Positions 7,461-15,859 of a stretch of 64,000 nt of DNA are shown piece after piece. How positions within the stretch are numbered: the first letter of the stretch is position 1; each line of letters begins with the position of its first letter. Source of the stretch: Mesorhizobium australicum WSM2073. Lineage in GTDB: Bacteria > Pseudomonadota > Alphaproteobacteria > Rhizobiales > Rhizobiaceae. The notes beneath the pieces are model-generated. The model had not been told where the DNA came from, did no database searches, and saw only the letters and a program-made list of their open reading frames with translations. The DNA is taken from NCBI RefSeq assembly GCF_000230995.2, contig NC_019973.1, positions 2,184,001-2,248,000 of the forward strand. The letters run 5' to 3'. Position numbers and translations under genes: made by a program.

Positions 7461-9662
7461 TCAGGCTGCCTTTTCCTTGGCCTTTCGCGGCAAATGCGCG
7501 ACGATGTTCTCGATGATGCGCATGCCGGCATTGTGGCCGAGCGTCATGATCGATTCCGGGTGGAACTGGACCGCGGCGATCGGCTCCTTGCGGTGCTCGA
7601 AGGCCATGATGACGCCGTCTTCCGTCTCGGCCGTAACCATGAAATCGTCGGGCAGGCGTACCGGATCGGCGAAGATCGAGTGGTAGCGGCCGACGGTGAC
7701 TTCCTTGGGCAGGCCGGAGAAGATGATGCCCGGCTTCGAGACGCGGATACGCGACGGCTTGCCGTGCATGGGAATGTGCAACTGCCTGAGTTCTCCGCCA
7801 TAGGCTTCCGCCAGTGCCTGCAGGCCGAGGCACACGCCGAAGATGGGCAGGTCGCGCGCGCGCGCCTTTTTGATGGTCGCGGCGCAGTCGAAGTCCTTCG
7901 GCGTGCCGGGTCCGGGTGACAGCACGACGAGGTCGGGCTTCAGCCGGTCGAAGACTTCCTCCGGCACCGGCGAGCGCACGGTCGAGACATTGGCGCCGGT
8001 CTGGCGGAAGTAGTTGGCCAGCGTATGGACGAAGGAATCCTCGTGGTCGACCAAAAGGATGTTGACGCCGTCGCCGACGCGCGCCGTGGTGCGCTCGGTG
8101 CTGGTCGAATTGCCCGTCTTGGCGTCGCGGATCGCGGAGAGCATGGCGGATGCCTTCAGTTCGGTTTCAGCTTCTTCTTCCTCTGGAATGCTGTCGAAGA
8201 GCAATGTAGCGCCGGCACGAACCTCGGCGATGCCGTCCTTGATGCGGATGGTGCGCAAGGTAAGGCCGGTATTCATGTCGCCGTTGAAGTTGACCATGCC
8301 GATCGCGCCGCCATACCAGGCGCGCGGGCTTTTCTCGTTCTGCTCGATGAAGCGCATGGCCCACAGTTTCGGTGCACCGGTGACGGTGACCGCCCAGGCG
8401 TGCGAGAGAAACGCGTCGAAAGCGTCCATGCCTTCACGCAAGCGGCCCTCGATGTGGTCGACGGTGTGGATCAGGCGCGAATACATCTCGATCTGGCGGC
8501 GGCCGATGACGCGTACAGAACCCGGCTCGCAGACCCTGGACTTGTCGTTGCGATCGACGTCCGAGCACATTGTGAGCTCGGATTCGTCCTTCTTCGAATT
8601 GAGCAGCTTCAGGATCTGCTCGCTATCGGAAATGGCGTCGTCGCCGCGTTTGATGGTGCCGGAGATCGGACAGGTCTCGACGCGGCGGCCGTTGACGCGC
8701 ACGAACATCTCCGGCGACGCACCGATCAGGTATTCGTTCTCGCCCAGGTTGATGAAGAAGGAATAGGGCGACGGGTTGATGGACTTCAGCTTGCGCGAAA
8801 TCTCGGAGGGCTGGGTCTCGCAGCGCTCGTAGAACATCTGACCGGGGACGACCTCGAACAGGTCGCCACGCTTGAACGAGTCCATCGCGCGGCGCACCAG
8901 ATTGGCGTATTCGCCGGGCTCATGGTCGCCGCGTGGCGGGATGCGGTCGGCGGTCCTGAACGGCTCGGCGATTTGGTCGCGTGGCAGGCCTTCGGTCGAA
9001 AAACCTTCGCCCGCATAGTCGTAACGGTCGGTCCAGGCCTTGGCCGAGTAGTGGTCGACGACCAGGATCTCGTCGGGCAGGAACAACACCAGGTCGCGCT
9101 GGCTTTGCTTGCGCACGAGCGTGTGGTCGACCGGGTCGAACTGGAAGGCAAGGTCGTAGCCGAAGGCGCCGTAGAGACCAAGATTGGCGTCTTCCGCCGT
9201 CTTGAACAGCGCGGTGATGGCGCGCAGCACAGTGAAGACCGAGGGAACGCGGCTGCGTTCCTCCTCGGTGAAGACACGGCCGGGTTTGGCGACATCGAGG
9301 CGGATCAGCTTTTTCGAGGTCTCGGCGATCGTGACCTCGGCGAGGCCGCCCAGTGTCCTGCCGATGACCGGCAACAGCGCCTCGCCACGGCCGTTCAGCG
9401 CCTCGATACGCATGGCGCGGCCGCGTGCCGAGATGACCAGCGGCGGATCGATGATGGCCGTATCCCAGCGCGTGTAGCGGCCGGGATATTCGTAGTTCGA
9501 GGAAAATACCGCGCCCCGGCGCGAGTTCAGCCCCTCGACATAAGTGTCGATCGCGCCTTCATAGGGGCGGTCGTGGCGCTCGCGGGTGATGGTGATGCCA
9601 CCCGCCGTCGCGAAGCTTTCAGCGCCGTTTTCCAGAACCTTCAACGTCATTGCCGTCTCCAT
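7461..9662 (-). CDS. trpE(G): Fused anthranilate synthase, TrpE-TrpG
   Basis: The single 733-residue chain joins component I (chorismate-binding, roughly residues 1-510) with the glutamine amidotransferase component II (from about residue 534, [11 protein letters not shown]). The amidotransferase triad is visible as the nucleophile in GVCLGLQ and the HPES motif near the C-terminus. The enzyme converts chorismate and glutamine to anthranilate, the first step of tryptophan synthesis. The E-G fusion is characteristic of Rhizobiales and a few other lineages. Two in-frame ATGs lie near the start (9662 and 9650). Expression is governed by the trpL attenuator immediately upstream. Other trp genes are not in the window. 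Confidence 0.97.
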   Translation of the reverse strand: METAMTLKVLENGAESFATAGGITITRERHDRPYEGAIDTYVEGLNSRRGAVFSSNYEYPGRYTRWDTAIIDPPLVISARGRAMRIEALNGRGEALLPVIGRTLGGLAEVTIAETSKKLIRLDVAKPGRVFTEEERSRVPSVFTVLRAITALFKTAEDANLGLYGAFGYDLAFQFDPVDHTLVRKQSQRDLVLFLPDEILVVDHYSAKAWTDRYDYAGEGFSTEGLPRDQIAEPFRTADRIPPRGDHEPGEYANLVRRAMDSFKRGDLFEVVPGQMFYERCETQPSEISRKLKSINPSPYSFFINLGENEYLIGASPEMFVRVNGRRVETCPISGTIKRGDDAISDSEQILKLLNSKKDESELTMCSDVDRNDKSRVCEPGSVRVIGRRQIEMYSRLIHTVDHIEGRLREGMDAFDAFLSHAWAVTVTGAPKLWAMRFIEQNEKSPRAWYGGAIGMVNFNGDMNTGLTLRTIRIKDGIAEVRAGATLLFDSIPEEEEAETELKASAMLSAIRDAKTGNSTSTERTTARVGDGVNILLVDHEDSFVHTLANYFRQTGANVSTVRSPVPEEVFDRLKPDLVVLSPGPGTPKDFDCAATIKKARARDLPIFGVCLGLQALAEAYGGELRQLHIPMHGKPSRIRVSKPGIIFSGLPKEVTVGRYHSIFADPVRLPDDFMVTAETEDGVIMAFEHRKEPIAAVQFHPESIMTLGHNAGMRIIENIVAHLPRKAKEKAA

Positions 9663-9696
9663 CAGCTACTTGGGCAACGGACCCGGGAATGGCTTT

Positions 9697-9734
9697 AAAA
9701 AACAAATGGCCGCCCGGACATTCCGTTGCGGCCA
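9697..9734 (-). terminator. trp attenuator terminator hairpin
   Basis: On the minus strand, GGCCGC (9733-9728) pairs with GCGGCC (9713-9708), with an additional inner TCCG/CGGA stem, and is followed by a run of T residues broken by one G (T7 of 8). This is an intrinsic terminator between trpL and trpE(G). In the attenuation model, ribosome progress through the trpL tryptophan codons decides whether it forms. In rhizobia the terminated RNA is also a trans-acting small RNA (rnTrpL). Confidence 0.85.
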
Positions 9735-9773
9735 CCCTCTATTTTCACGCGCACGCGTTCGAACAGGCCGCTG

Positions 9774-9818
9774 TCAGCAGGCCCACCACCAAATGGTCTT
9801 GATCGAACGCATGTTCAT
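9774..9818 (-). CDS. trpL: trp leader peptide, 14 residues with three consecutive Trp
   Basis: The minus strand encodes MNMRSIKTIWWWAC followed by TGA. Three adjacent tryptophan codons sit just before the attenuator hairpin and upstream of trpE(G), which is the arrangement of the rhizobial trp leader. A promoter-like pair places the likely transcription start at or very near the A of this ATG, so the message may be leaderless, as reported for Sinorhizobium meliloti. Stalling at the Trp codons when charged tRNA-Trp is scarce would prevent terminator formation. The gene is too short for standard annotation. Confidence 0.9.
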   Translation of the reverse strand: MNMRSIKTIWWWAC

Positions 9819-9826
9819 GGCGATTC

Positions 9827-9854
9827 CCTTAGCGGCGATTGGGCGGCCGCGCAA
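9827..9854 (-). promoter_or_regulatory. Putative trpL-trpE(G) promoter
   Basis: On the minus strand TTGCGC (9854-9849) and CTAAGG (9832-9827) are separated by 16 bases, and 8 further bases lead to the trpL ATG. This spacing would start transcription at or near the first base of trpL. The -10 matches the alphaproteobacterial consensus only partly, so the call rests mainly on position. Confidence 0.5.
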
Positions 9855-9871
9855 CTGGATTCGACGCAGGC

Positions 9872-10939
9872 TCAATCCTCCAGCGTGCCCGACCTCGCAT
9901 CGGCGCTCTTCCTGTCGCCAACCAGTTTCAACAGGTCTTCGCCGGAGCGGATGATGCGGCGCGAGCGGCGGGTCAGGATGATGCCGTCCTGCGGCGCGAA
10001 CACTTCCGTGCGGCCATCGGCTTCGCCTGGCGCGTGAACGATGGTAGCGAGCCGCGCGCCCCTGGTGACGCGGTCGCCGGGCTTAACGTCGTAGAGGACC
10101 GCACCGCCACGGGGCGCCGGCATCATGTCGATATTTTCCAGAGGTGCCGCGACGCCCTTGAAGGGGCCGGGCGCGGGCAGGGCGGTGTCGGATATCACGC
10201 CGCGCGCCACCAGCAGCCGGTAGAGGCCTTCGGCGTCGGACTTGGCCAGCGCGCCGTTGACATCGAGAATGCCGCGATATTCGACAGTGGTGGCGACGCG
10301 CCTGTCGAACTTCGCCACATCGGCCGATGCGTTCTGGTAGGGCATGATCGAAGCGCCCTCGAAGGTGCCGTCGGTGTCCTCGCTCCACAGCACCACGGCA
10401 TCGACGCCCATGGCGGCGGCGCAATCGGCCATCCCGGGCCACAGGCTGGTGTGGACGTAGAGATAGGCAAGACCCTCATCGTCGCAGTGCAGGTCGAGAA
10501 CGATGTCATGGCCGAGCGAAAGCTGCACCAGGCGCGACTTCAGCCGCTGGTCGGCGCCGCCAAAGGTGGCGTCCGGCAAGAGCCTGGCGTCGGGCGCGGC
10601 CAGCAGCGGAAAGCCGCGGTTGAAGTTGGTGCGGGTGCCGAGATGAAAGCGACCCTGGTGCTCGCCGAAGTGGTATTGCGCGCGGCCGATCGGGTTGGCC
10701 CAGGGCACGATGGTGATGTTGCCCCTGATGCGACCCTCGGCCTCGGCCTTGTTCAGCATCGGCATCAATGCATCGATGGCGACGACGCCAGGCAATTCGC
10801 CGGCATGGAGCGCTGCCTGCAGGTAGGCCGAAGGTGCTGTCTTGTCGGCGCCGGCCAAGCGGAGCACCGGGAATTCGTAGGAAACGCCGTCGCTGTCGCC
10901 GGCGATGCGTTCGATCGATTTCTGCATGACGTTCTCCAT
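9872..10939 (-). CDS. Succinylglutamate desuccinylase/aspartoacylase-family zinc hydrolase
   Basis: The 355-residue protein belongs to the M14-like AstE/AspA deacylase family. Zinc-ligand motifs are ALHAGELPG (His and Glu, about residues 44-48) and the second His in DLHCDDEG (about residue 149). A C-terminal biotinyl-like barrel (YDVKPGDRVTRGARLATIVH) is typical of the bacterial subgroup. It hydrolyses an N-acyl amino acid or related amide; the substrate is unknown. The trp promoter begins 17 bp past its stop on the same strand. It lies 75 bp downstream of the MFS gene and may be cotranscribed with it. Confidence 0.85.
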   Translation of the reverse strand: MENVMQKSIERIAGDSDGVSYEFPVLRLAGADKTAPSAYLQAALHAGELPGVVAIDALMPMLNKAEAEGRIRGNITIVPWANPIGRAQYHFGEHQGRFHLGTRTNFNRGFPLLAAPDARLLPDATFGGADQRLKSRLVQLSLGHDIVLDLHCDDEGLAYLYVHTSLWPGMADCAAAMGVDAVVLWSEDTDGTFEGASIMPYQNASADVAKFDRRVATTVEYRGILDVNGALAKSDAEGLYRLLVARGVISDTALPAPGPFKGVAAPLENIDMMPAPRGGAVLYDVKPGDRVTRGARLATIVHAPGEADGRTEVFAPQDGIILTRRSRRIIRSGEDLLKLVGDRKSADARSGTLED

Positions 10940-11014
10940 GAAAGCGAGAAGACATGCCCATTGGAAGGTACCGATGTCGATTGGTCCAGCCCGCCGCGCT
11001 ATGGGCGCAAGGGC

Positions 11015-12190
11015 CTATTCCGCGGCAGCGTGAAGCGTGACAGGCGCGCGCCTGTCCAGCGCCGCCGACAGCACCGCAACGGCGACCGCCAGCAGGGCTA
11101 GCACCGCGCCGACCAGTGGCAAACCGGCATAGGAAACGCCTGATGACAGCGCCACGCCGCCGATCCATGCGCCGCCGGCATTGCCGACATTGAAGGCGCC
11201 TTGATTGAGCGTGGCTGCAAGGTTCGGTCCTTCGGAAGCCGCCTCGACGACCCGGATCTGCAGAGGTGGCACGACGACGAAGATGAGCAGGCCCCAGAGG
11301 AAGACGATGCCGATGGCAACGCTGGCGATCGTGCCGAACTGCATGAAGCCGACGAACAGCAGGGCCATCAGCAGCAAGGTGGCGATCACTGTCGGCATCA
11401 GTTTCCAGTCGGCAAGCCTGCCGCCGATGATGTTGCCGATGGTCATGCCGGCGCCGAACAGCAAAAGCACCCAGGTGACCGCCGCGGTCGACAGGCCCGA
11501 CACGCCGGTGAGGTATGGCTTTATGTATGTGAAAACGGCGAACAGGCTGGCCGAGGTCAGCGCCGCGATCAGCATCGCCAGCCACACTTGCAGCTTGCCG
11601 AGCACACGGACTTCGGCGCGCAGACCGCCGCCGCTCGGTTCCGTGACGTCGGACGGCACTAGCCAGGCGATGGCCGCGACCGAGATCAGACCGATGCCGA
11701 CCACGGCCAGAAAGGTGGCCCGCCAGCCGAAGGCTTCGCCGAGTGCGGTGCCGGCGGGAACCCCGAGGATGTTGGCGAGCGTCAGGCCCGCGAACATCAG
11801 CGCGATGGCGCTGGCGCGCTTGTTGCGCGGCACAAGGCTTGCCGCGACGACCGAGCCGATGCCGAAGAAGGCGCCATGGCCGAAAGCGGTGAAGACGCGC
11901 GCCGCCATCAGCAGCCAGTAATTGGGCGCGATGGCGCAGAAGAGGTTGCCGACGACGAACAGGGCTGCAAGTCCCACCAGCACGGGCTTGCGCGGCAAAT
12001 GCGCGGTGGCCATGGCCACGACAGGCGCGCCGAAGACGACCCCCAGCGCATAGCCGGTGACCAGCAGGCCGGCGGCGGGGATCGTTACGCCGAGATCGGC
12101 GGCGACCTCGGGCAGCAGGCCCATGATGACGAATTCGGTGGTGCCGATGCAGAAGGACGCAATGGCAAGCGCAAGGATCGGCAAAGGCAT
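11015..12190 (-). CDS. MFS transporter of the AraJ/PbuE type
   Basis: The 391-residue product has 12 predicted membrane segments and the DHA1-family start, with a conserved IGTTEFVIMGLLPEVAADL segment in helix 1. This segment is typical of the AraJ/YdhP/PbuE (arabinose efflux or purine efflux) group. Such pumps export sugars, purine bases or drugs using the proton gradient. The following zinc hydrolase gene might act on the same class of compound, but this is speculative. A short palindrome lies directly upstream at 12203-12221. Confidence 0.85.
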   Translation of the reverse strand: MPLPILALAIASFCIGTTEFVIMGLLPEVAADLGVTIPAAGLLVTGYALGVVFGAPVVAMATAHLPRKPVLVGLAALFVVGNLFCAIAPNYWLLMAARVFTAFGHGAFFGIGSVVAASLVPRNKRASAIALMFAGLTLANILGVPAGTALGEAFGWRATFLAVVGIGLISVAAIAWLVPSDVTEPSGGGLRAEVRVLGKLQVWLAMLIAALTSASLFAVFTYIKPYLTGVSGLSTAAVTWVLLLFGAGMTIGNIIGGRLADWKLMPTVIATLLLMALLFVGFMQFGTIASVAIGIVFLWGLLIFVVVPPLQIRVVEAASEGPNLAATLNQGAFNVGNAGGAWIGGVALSSGVSYAGLPLVGAVLALLAVAVAVLSAALDRRAPVTLHAAAE

Positions 12191-12202
12191 GGAAGGTCCA
12201 GA

Positions 12203-12221
12203 CTGAATCGGTTCAATTCAG
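12203..12221. promoter_or_regulatory. Palindrome upstream of MFS gene, candidate operator
   Basis: CTGAAT (12203-12208) and ATTCAG (12216-12221) form an interrupted palindrome 13 bp before the MFS start, with an overlapping TGAA-TCGG-TTCA dyad (12204-12215). Such sites often bind TetR or similar repressors, but no regulator gene adjoins. The rest of the gap to 12475 shows nothing recognisable. Confidence 0.35.
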
Positions 12222-12475
12222 ACTGCGCGAGACCCCTGCCGGGCGCAACAGACATTGCCGCAATGCAGCAATGCAGAAAGCGTGGAGCGGACGTCTCCTC
12301 TTCTACCGGCCCGACGCAGACCGATCCTTCAAGGGCTGAAACGATGTCGCTTCGTGCCCGACACGATATCTTGAAGCCGGCGCGGCCCCAGCAATAAATG
12401 CGTGATGACGACCGTGAAATCGCGGAGCCTTCGGCAAGACACAGGCGACGACAGAAGGGGCTGCGGCTGACAGTC

Positions 12476-13867
12476 TCACGCCAGCGGCTTCAGCTCCTGG
12501 GCGATGGTGGGCAGCAGCTCCGAGACGGTGGGATGGATGTGCACGGCGCGCGCCAGTGTGTCGACCGGCGCCTTGGCGTACATCAGGTCGAGCACGCAAT
12601 GCACCGCCTCGTCACCGCCCGGACCGAGCACGGAGCAGCCGAGGATCTCCCTGGTGTCGGCGTCCACGAGGATCTTCATGAAACCCTGCGTCTCGCCCTT
12701 TTCGACGGCGCGGCCGACACGGGTCATCGGCCGCTGGCCGACCAGGGCGCGACGTCCGGATTTCCTCACCGCCGTCTCGGTCATGCCGCAACGGCCGAGC
12801 GGCGGATCGATGTAGAGCGCGTACGCCTCGATGCGGTCGCTGATCCTGCGCGGATCCTTGTCGAGCAGATTGGCGGCGACGATCTCATAGTCGTTGTAGG
12901 AGGTGTGGGTGAAGGCGCCCTTGCCGTTGCAGTCGCCCATCGCCCAGATGCCTGGCACGCTGGTGCGCAGCTGGTCGTCGACGACAACCGCGCCGCGTCC
13001 GTCGACCTCGACGCCCGCCTTGTCGAGGCCGAGATCGTCGGTATTGAGCGTTCGGCCCAGCGCCAGCAGCACATGCGAGCCGACCGCGGGCGGCTGGCCC
13101 GTGGAGAAACTCACGGCAATGTCCCCGCCCTGCTTGGCGAAGCCGATGTCATCGGCGCCGACATGGACCGCGATCCCTTCGTTTTCGAGGATCGACAGGA
13201 TGGCGGCCGAGACGTCCTCGTCCTCGCGGCCGGTGAGGCGCGGGCTCTTTTCGATGACGGTGACTTCCGAACCGAAGCGGCGGAACATCTGCGCGAATTC
13301 GAGCGAGATGTAGCTGCCGCCGACGACGATCAGGTGGCGCGGCAAAACGTCGAGATCCATCATCGACGAGTTGGTCAGATAGTCGATGTCGTGGATGCCG
13401 GGCAGGTCCGGCACCGAGGCGCGGCCGCCGGTGTTGAGAAAGATCTTGTCGGCGGTCAACAGGTCGTCGCCGACGCGCACCGTGTTGGCGGATTCGAAGC
13501 GTGCATGGCCGCGATAGAGCGTGCATCGCTCCATTCCGGCGATCCAGGTCTCCAGATTGCCACGGGCGTCGTTGGTTACCTTGTCCTTGCGCGCCTTGAT
13601 CCTGCTATAATCGACCCCGACGGAGCCGGGGAACGTCACGCCATAGTCGGCAGCGCGCCGCGCCAGATGGGCGGCATAGGCGCTGGCGACCATGGTCTTG
13701 GTCGGCATGCAGCCGGTGTTGACACAGGTGCCGCCGACCAGCTTGCGCTCGATCAGCGCCACGCTCATGCCGGCTGCCGTCAGACGGCCCGCCAGGGGCG
13801 ACCCCGCCTGGCCAGCGCCGATGACGATGGCATCGAAGGTCCTTGCGTTCAAGGTCTGGGCCGTCAT
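12476..13867 (-). CDS. FAD-dependent pyridine nucleotide-disulfide oxidoreductase (MerA/Lpd-like)
   Basis: The start at 13867 gives 463 residues, the usual length for class I flavin disulfide reductases. An FAD-binding motif (VIGAGQAGSPLA) is followed by the redox-active pair in GGTCVNTGCMPTK (about residues 46-58), an NAD(P) domain (VVGGSYISLEFAQ), a second FAD motif (GIWAMGDCNG) and a dimer interface with HIHPTVSE near the C-terminus. It resembles dihydrolipoamide dehydrogenase and mercuric reductase but has no N-terminal metal-binding domain or C-terminal Cys pair, so mercury reduction is unlikely. Its ATG overlaps the stop of the upstream small membrane protein (ATGA). Confidence 0.88.
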   Translation of the reverse strand: MTAQTLNARTFDAIVIGAGQAGSPLAGRLTAAGMSVALIERKLVGGTCVNTGCMPTKTMVASAYAAHLARRAADYGVTFPGSVGVDYSRIKARKDKVTNDARGNLETWIAGMERCTLYRGHARFESANTVRVGDDLLTADKIFLNTGGRASVPDLPGIHDIDYLTNSSMMDLDVLPRHLIVVGGSYISLEFAQMFRRFGSEVTVIEKSPRLTGREDEDVSAAILSILENEGIAVHVGADDIGFAKQGGDIAVSFSTGQPPAVGSHVLLALGRTLNTDDLGLDKAGVEVDGRGAVVVDDQLRTSVPGIWAMGDCNGKGAFTHTSYNDYEIVAANLLDKDPRRISDRIEAYALYIDPPLGRCGMTETAVRKSGRRALVGQRPMTRVGRAVEKGETQGFMKILVDADTREILGCSVLGPGGDEAVHCVLDLMYAKAPVDTLARAVHIHPTVSELLPTIAQELKPLA

Positions 13868-14325
13868 GCCACCGCCGCCACGATCAGCAGGCCGCCGATG
13901 ATCGCCGCCGCATCCTCGATGAAGGCCGCGGGCGAATCCTTGCCGAAAACGGCCGCCAGCCGGCCGCGCGCTTCGGCACCACCCAGGGTGCCGATGACCG
14001 CGCCGATCGCTCCGGCGATCAGGCACACGATAGTGGCGCCGCTGGTCGCGCCGATCACCGCGCCGCTGAACGCGCCGAGCAGGATGCGGGCGCCGAACTG
14101 CTGCGGGACCTTGCGGCTTGGCGTCGACGGCAGCTGGTCGGTGACCAGTTCGACTATGGCAAGGACGGTGAAGATGCCGACAGCCGCCCAATGGCCCATG
14201 AAGCTCGCCCAGGTGCCGGCAACCGGCAGCCAGCCGAGATAGGCGCCCCAGGCAACGGCGGCAGGTGCCGTCATGGCGCGCAGGCCGGCAATGACGCCGA
14301 TCAGGAGTGCAAGAACGTAGAGCAT
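13864..14325 (-). CDS. DUF4126-type small membrane protein
   Basis: The ATG at 14325, preceded by a GAGGGGG ribosome binding site, gives 153 residues. The protein has four to five hydrophobic, Gly/Ala-rich segments (VLALLIGVIAGLRAMTAPAA at the start, then GAVIGATSGATIVCLIAGAI). The opening pattern with an early GLRAMTAPAAV matches DUF4126 proteins, whose function is not known. It overlaps the oxidoreductase gene by 4 bases, so the pair is translationally coupled. A longer open frame upstream to 14379 lacks a good start signal. Confidence 0.75.
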   Translation of the reverse strand: MLYVLALLIGVIAGLRAMTAPAAVAWGAYLGWLPVAGTWASFMGHWAAVGIFTVLAIVELVTDQLPSTPSRKVPQQFGARILLGAFSGAVIGATSGATIVCLIAGAIGAVIGTLGGAEARGRLAAVFGKDSPAAFIEDAAAIIGGLLIVAAVA

Positions 14326-14441
14326 GGTCGATCCCCCTCGATCCCGGGCCGGTACAGCCTTGAAACGGCAAGCTACCATAGGCCGGATATTTGGCTAGGC
14401 CGCAGACTCACAAGCGCACAGCCACGGCGGACCGAGGGGAG

Positions 14442-15089
14442 TCAGTTGGCTGATGGAGCGTTGATCGCAAATTGCGCGGCGTAAGCCCTGATATAAGCGG
14501 GCCGAGCTTCCCCGCGCGCCACATAGGCGGCCAGGTTTTGGTATTCATCCAGAATGCCTGACATTCTCAGTCGCAGCAGCACTGAAACCATCAATAGATC
14601 GCCGGCGCTGAACGCATCATCGAGCCAGTCCGCGACGCCCAAATGCGTCGAGAGACAGTCCAGCCGGGCGCGAACACGGTCCTTTACCAGCGGCAAGCGC
14701 GCCTCGCTCCAGGGCTTGTCCGCTTCGAAAATTCTTGCCGTGGTCAATTCGAGGATCGGCGGCTCGATGGTGTTCAGCGCGGCAAACATCCACGTGATCG
14801 CTCGCGCGCGGGCGTTGCGCTCCTTCGGCAGCAGGCCCGCATGCTGCTCGGCAAGATGAAAGACGATCGAGCCGGTCTCGAACAGCGAGAGAGAACCGTC
14901 CTCATAGGTGGGGATCTGGCCGAAAGGATGGATGGCCAGATGGTCAGGCGCCTTCATGCCCGCGAAGGAAACAAAACGAACCGCGTAAGGCTGCCCCACT
15001 TCTTCCAGCGCCCAGCGAACACGCGTATCGCGGGCCAGTCCCTTCCCGCCATCGGGTGATCGTTCAAACGCCGTGATCGTGATTGTCAT
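14442..15089 (-). CDS. Glutathione S-transferase family protein
   Basis: The 215-residue protein has a thioredoxin-like N-terminal domain (strand TITAFERSPDGGKGLARDTRVRWALEE in pieces; FGQIPTYEDGSLSLFETGSI with the cis-Pro and ESGSI-like gamma-glutamyl site near residues 55-72) followed by an all-helical C-terminal domain. The early region has Ser and Gly rather than a clear catalytic Tyr. It is a cytosolic GST of unknown substrate, transcribed alone. Confidence 0.85.
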   Translation of the reverse strand: MTITITAFERSPDGGKGLARDTRVRWALEEVGQPYAVRFVSFAGMKAPDHLAIHPFGQIPTYEDGSLSLFETGSIVFHLAEQHAGLLPKERNARARAITWMFAALNTIEPPILELTTARIFEADKPWSEARLPLVKDRVRARLDCLSTHLGVADWLDDAFSAGDLLMVSVLLRLRMSGILDEYQNLAAYVARGEARPAYIRAYAAQFAINAPSAN

Positions 15090-15302
15090 CGCATTTGTTC
15101 CTTGCCTGGGCGAATTTCTTCGGCTTCCTACCGAGGACGAATGAGCTTCCCGGAAATCGACATCGGTCCTGAACTATTTCATTGCTGGAGCAGATCGCGA
15201 ATGGCCGCCAATCAGCAAGGCCGCGCATCCTGGTTTACGGATTTCACGTCAGTCCTCGCCTTGGCGCTGTTCGCAGTGATGTAAAAAAACGGAGGCACTG
15301 CC

Positions 15303-15859
15303 ATGGTTCAGAGCGAACGCGCGAAAATGGCTGATGGTGAATGGTATATGTGCCTGGATGACGATCTTGGCGCGTTGCGCGGCTTGGCCGCGGATGCGGT
15401 GTTCGAGCACAATACGCTGCCGCCTCGCCGACGCGGGAACCTCGGGCCGGCCCTGCGGACACTGCTGGGCGGCGTGGGCGAGGGTGCCCGCATCGAGGCG
15501 CCGTTCCATTGCGCCTACGGCTTCAACATCTTTCTCGACGCCGGCACCTTCCTCAATGCCGGCTGCACCATTCTTGACACCGCGCCGGTGCGCCTCGGCA
15601 GGGGACGCTGCTTGGCCCCAATGTGCAGATCTATTGCGCCGAGCACCATAAGGAGGCGGCAGGGCGCCAGGCGGGGCTGGAGATCGCTAGGCCGGTCACG
15701 ATAGGTGACAATGCCTGGATCGGCGGCAGCGCGGTCGTCCTTGGCGGCGTCAGCATCGGCGAGGGCGCCATCGTCGGCGCCGGGGCGGTGGTGACGCGCG
15801 ACGTGGCGGCGCACACGACCGTGGTCGGCAACCCGGCGCGGGTGGTCAGGCGGGGCTGA
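15303..15859 (+). pseudogene. Maltose/galactoside O-acetyltransferase-like gene with a frameshift
   Basis: The reading frame opened by the ATG at 15303 (GGAGG at 15291-15295) encodes the start of a left-handed beta-helix acetyltransferase up to LDTAPVRLG near residue 100. It then switches to nonsense. The expected continuation (NVQIYCAEHH, then PVTIGDNAWIGGSAVVLGGV and VVGNPARVVR) is in another frame that ends at 15859. One extra G in the GGGG run at 15601-15604 would join the two into a protein of about 185 residues. The missing base may be a true mutation or a sequence error. The intact family acetylates sugars using acetyl-CoA. It is convergent with the kinase gene and overlaps its end by 14 bp. 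Confidence 0.82.

Noticed and set aside
8025..9698. Long plus-strand open frame (557 codons) opposite trpE(G)
   Set aside because: It is antisense to a clearly conserved enzyme; open antisense frames are expected in high-GC coding DNA. It shows no domain or start signal.
12476..14371. Extension of the flavin oxidoreductase to 631 residues
   Set aside because: The first 168 codons are antisense-like low-quality sequence over the DUF4126 gene; the FAD motif starts right after the ATG at 13867.
15102..15284. 60-codon plus-strand ORF between the GST and acetyltransferase genes
   Set aside because: No ribosome binding site, no domain pattern and poor codon choice; it lies in the probable promoter region.
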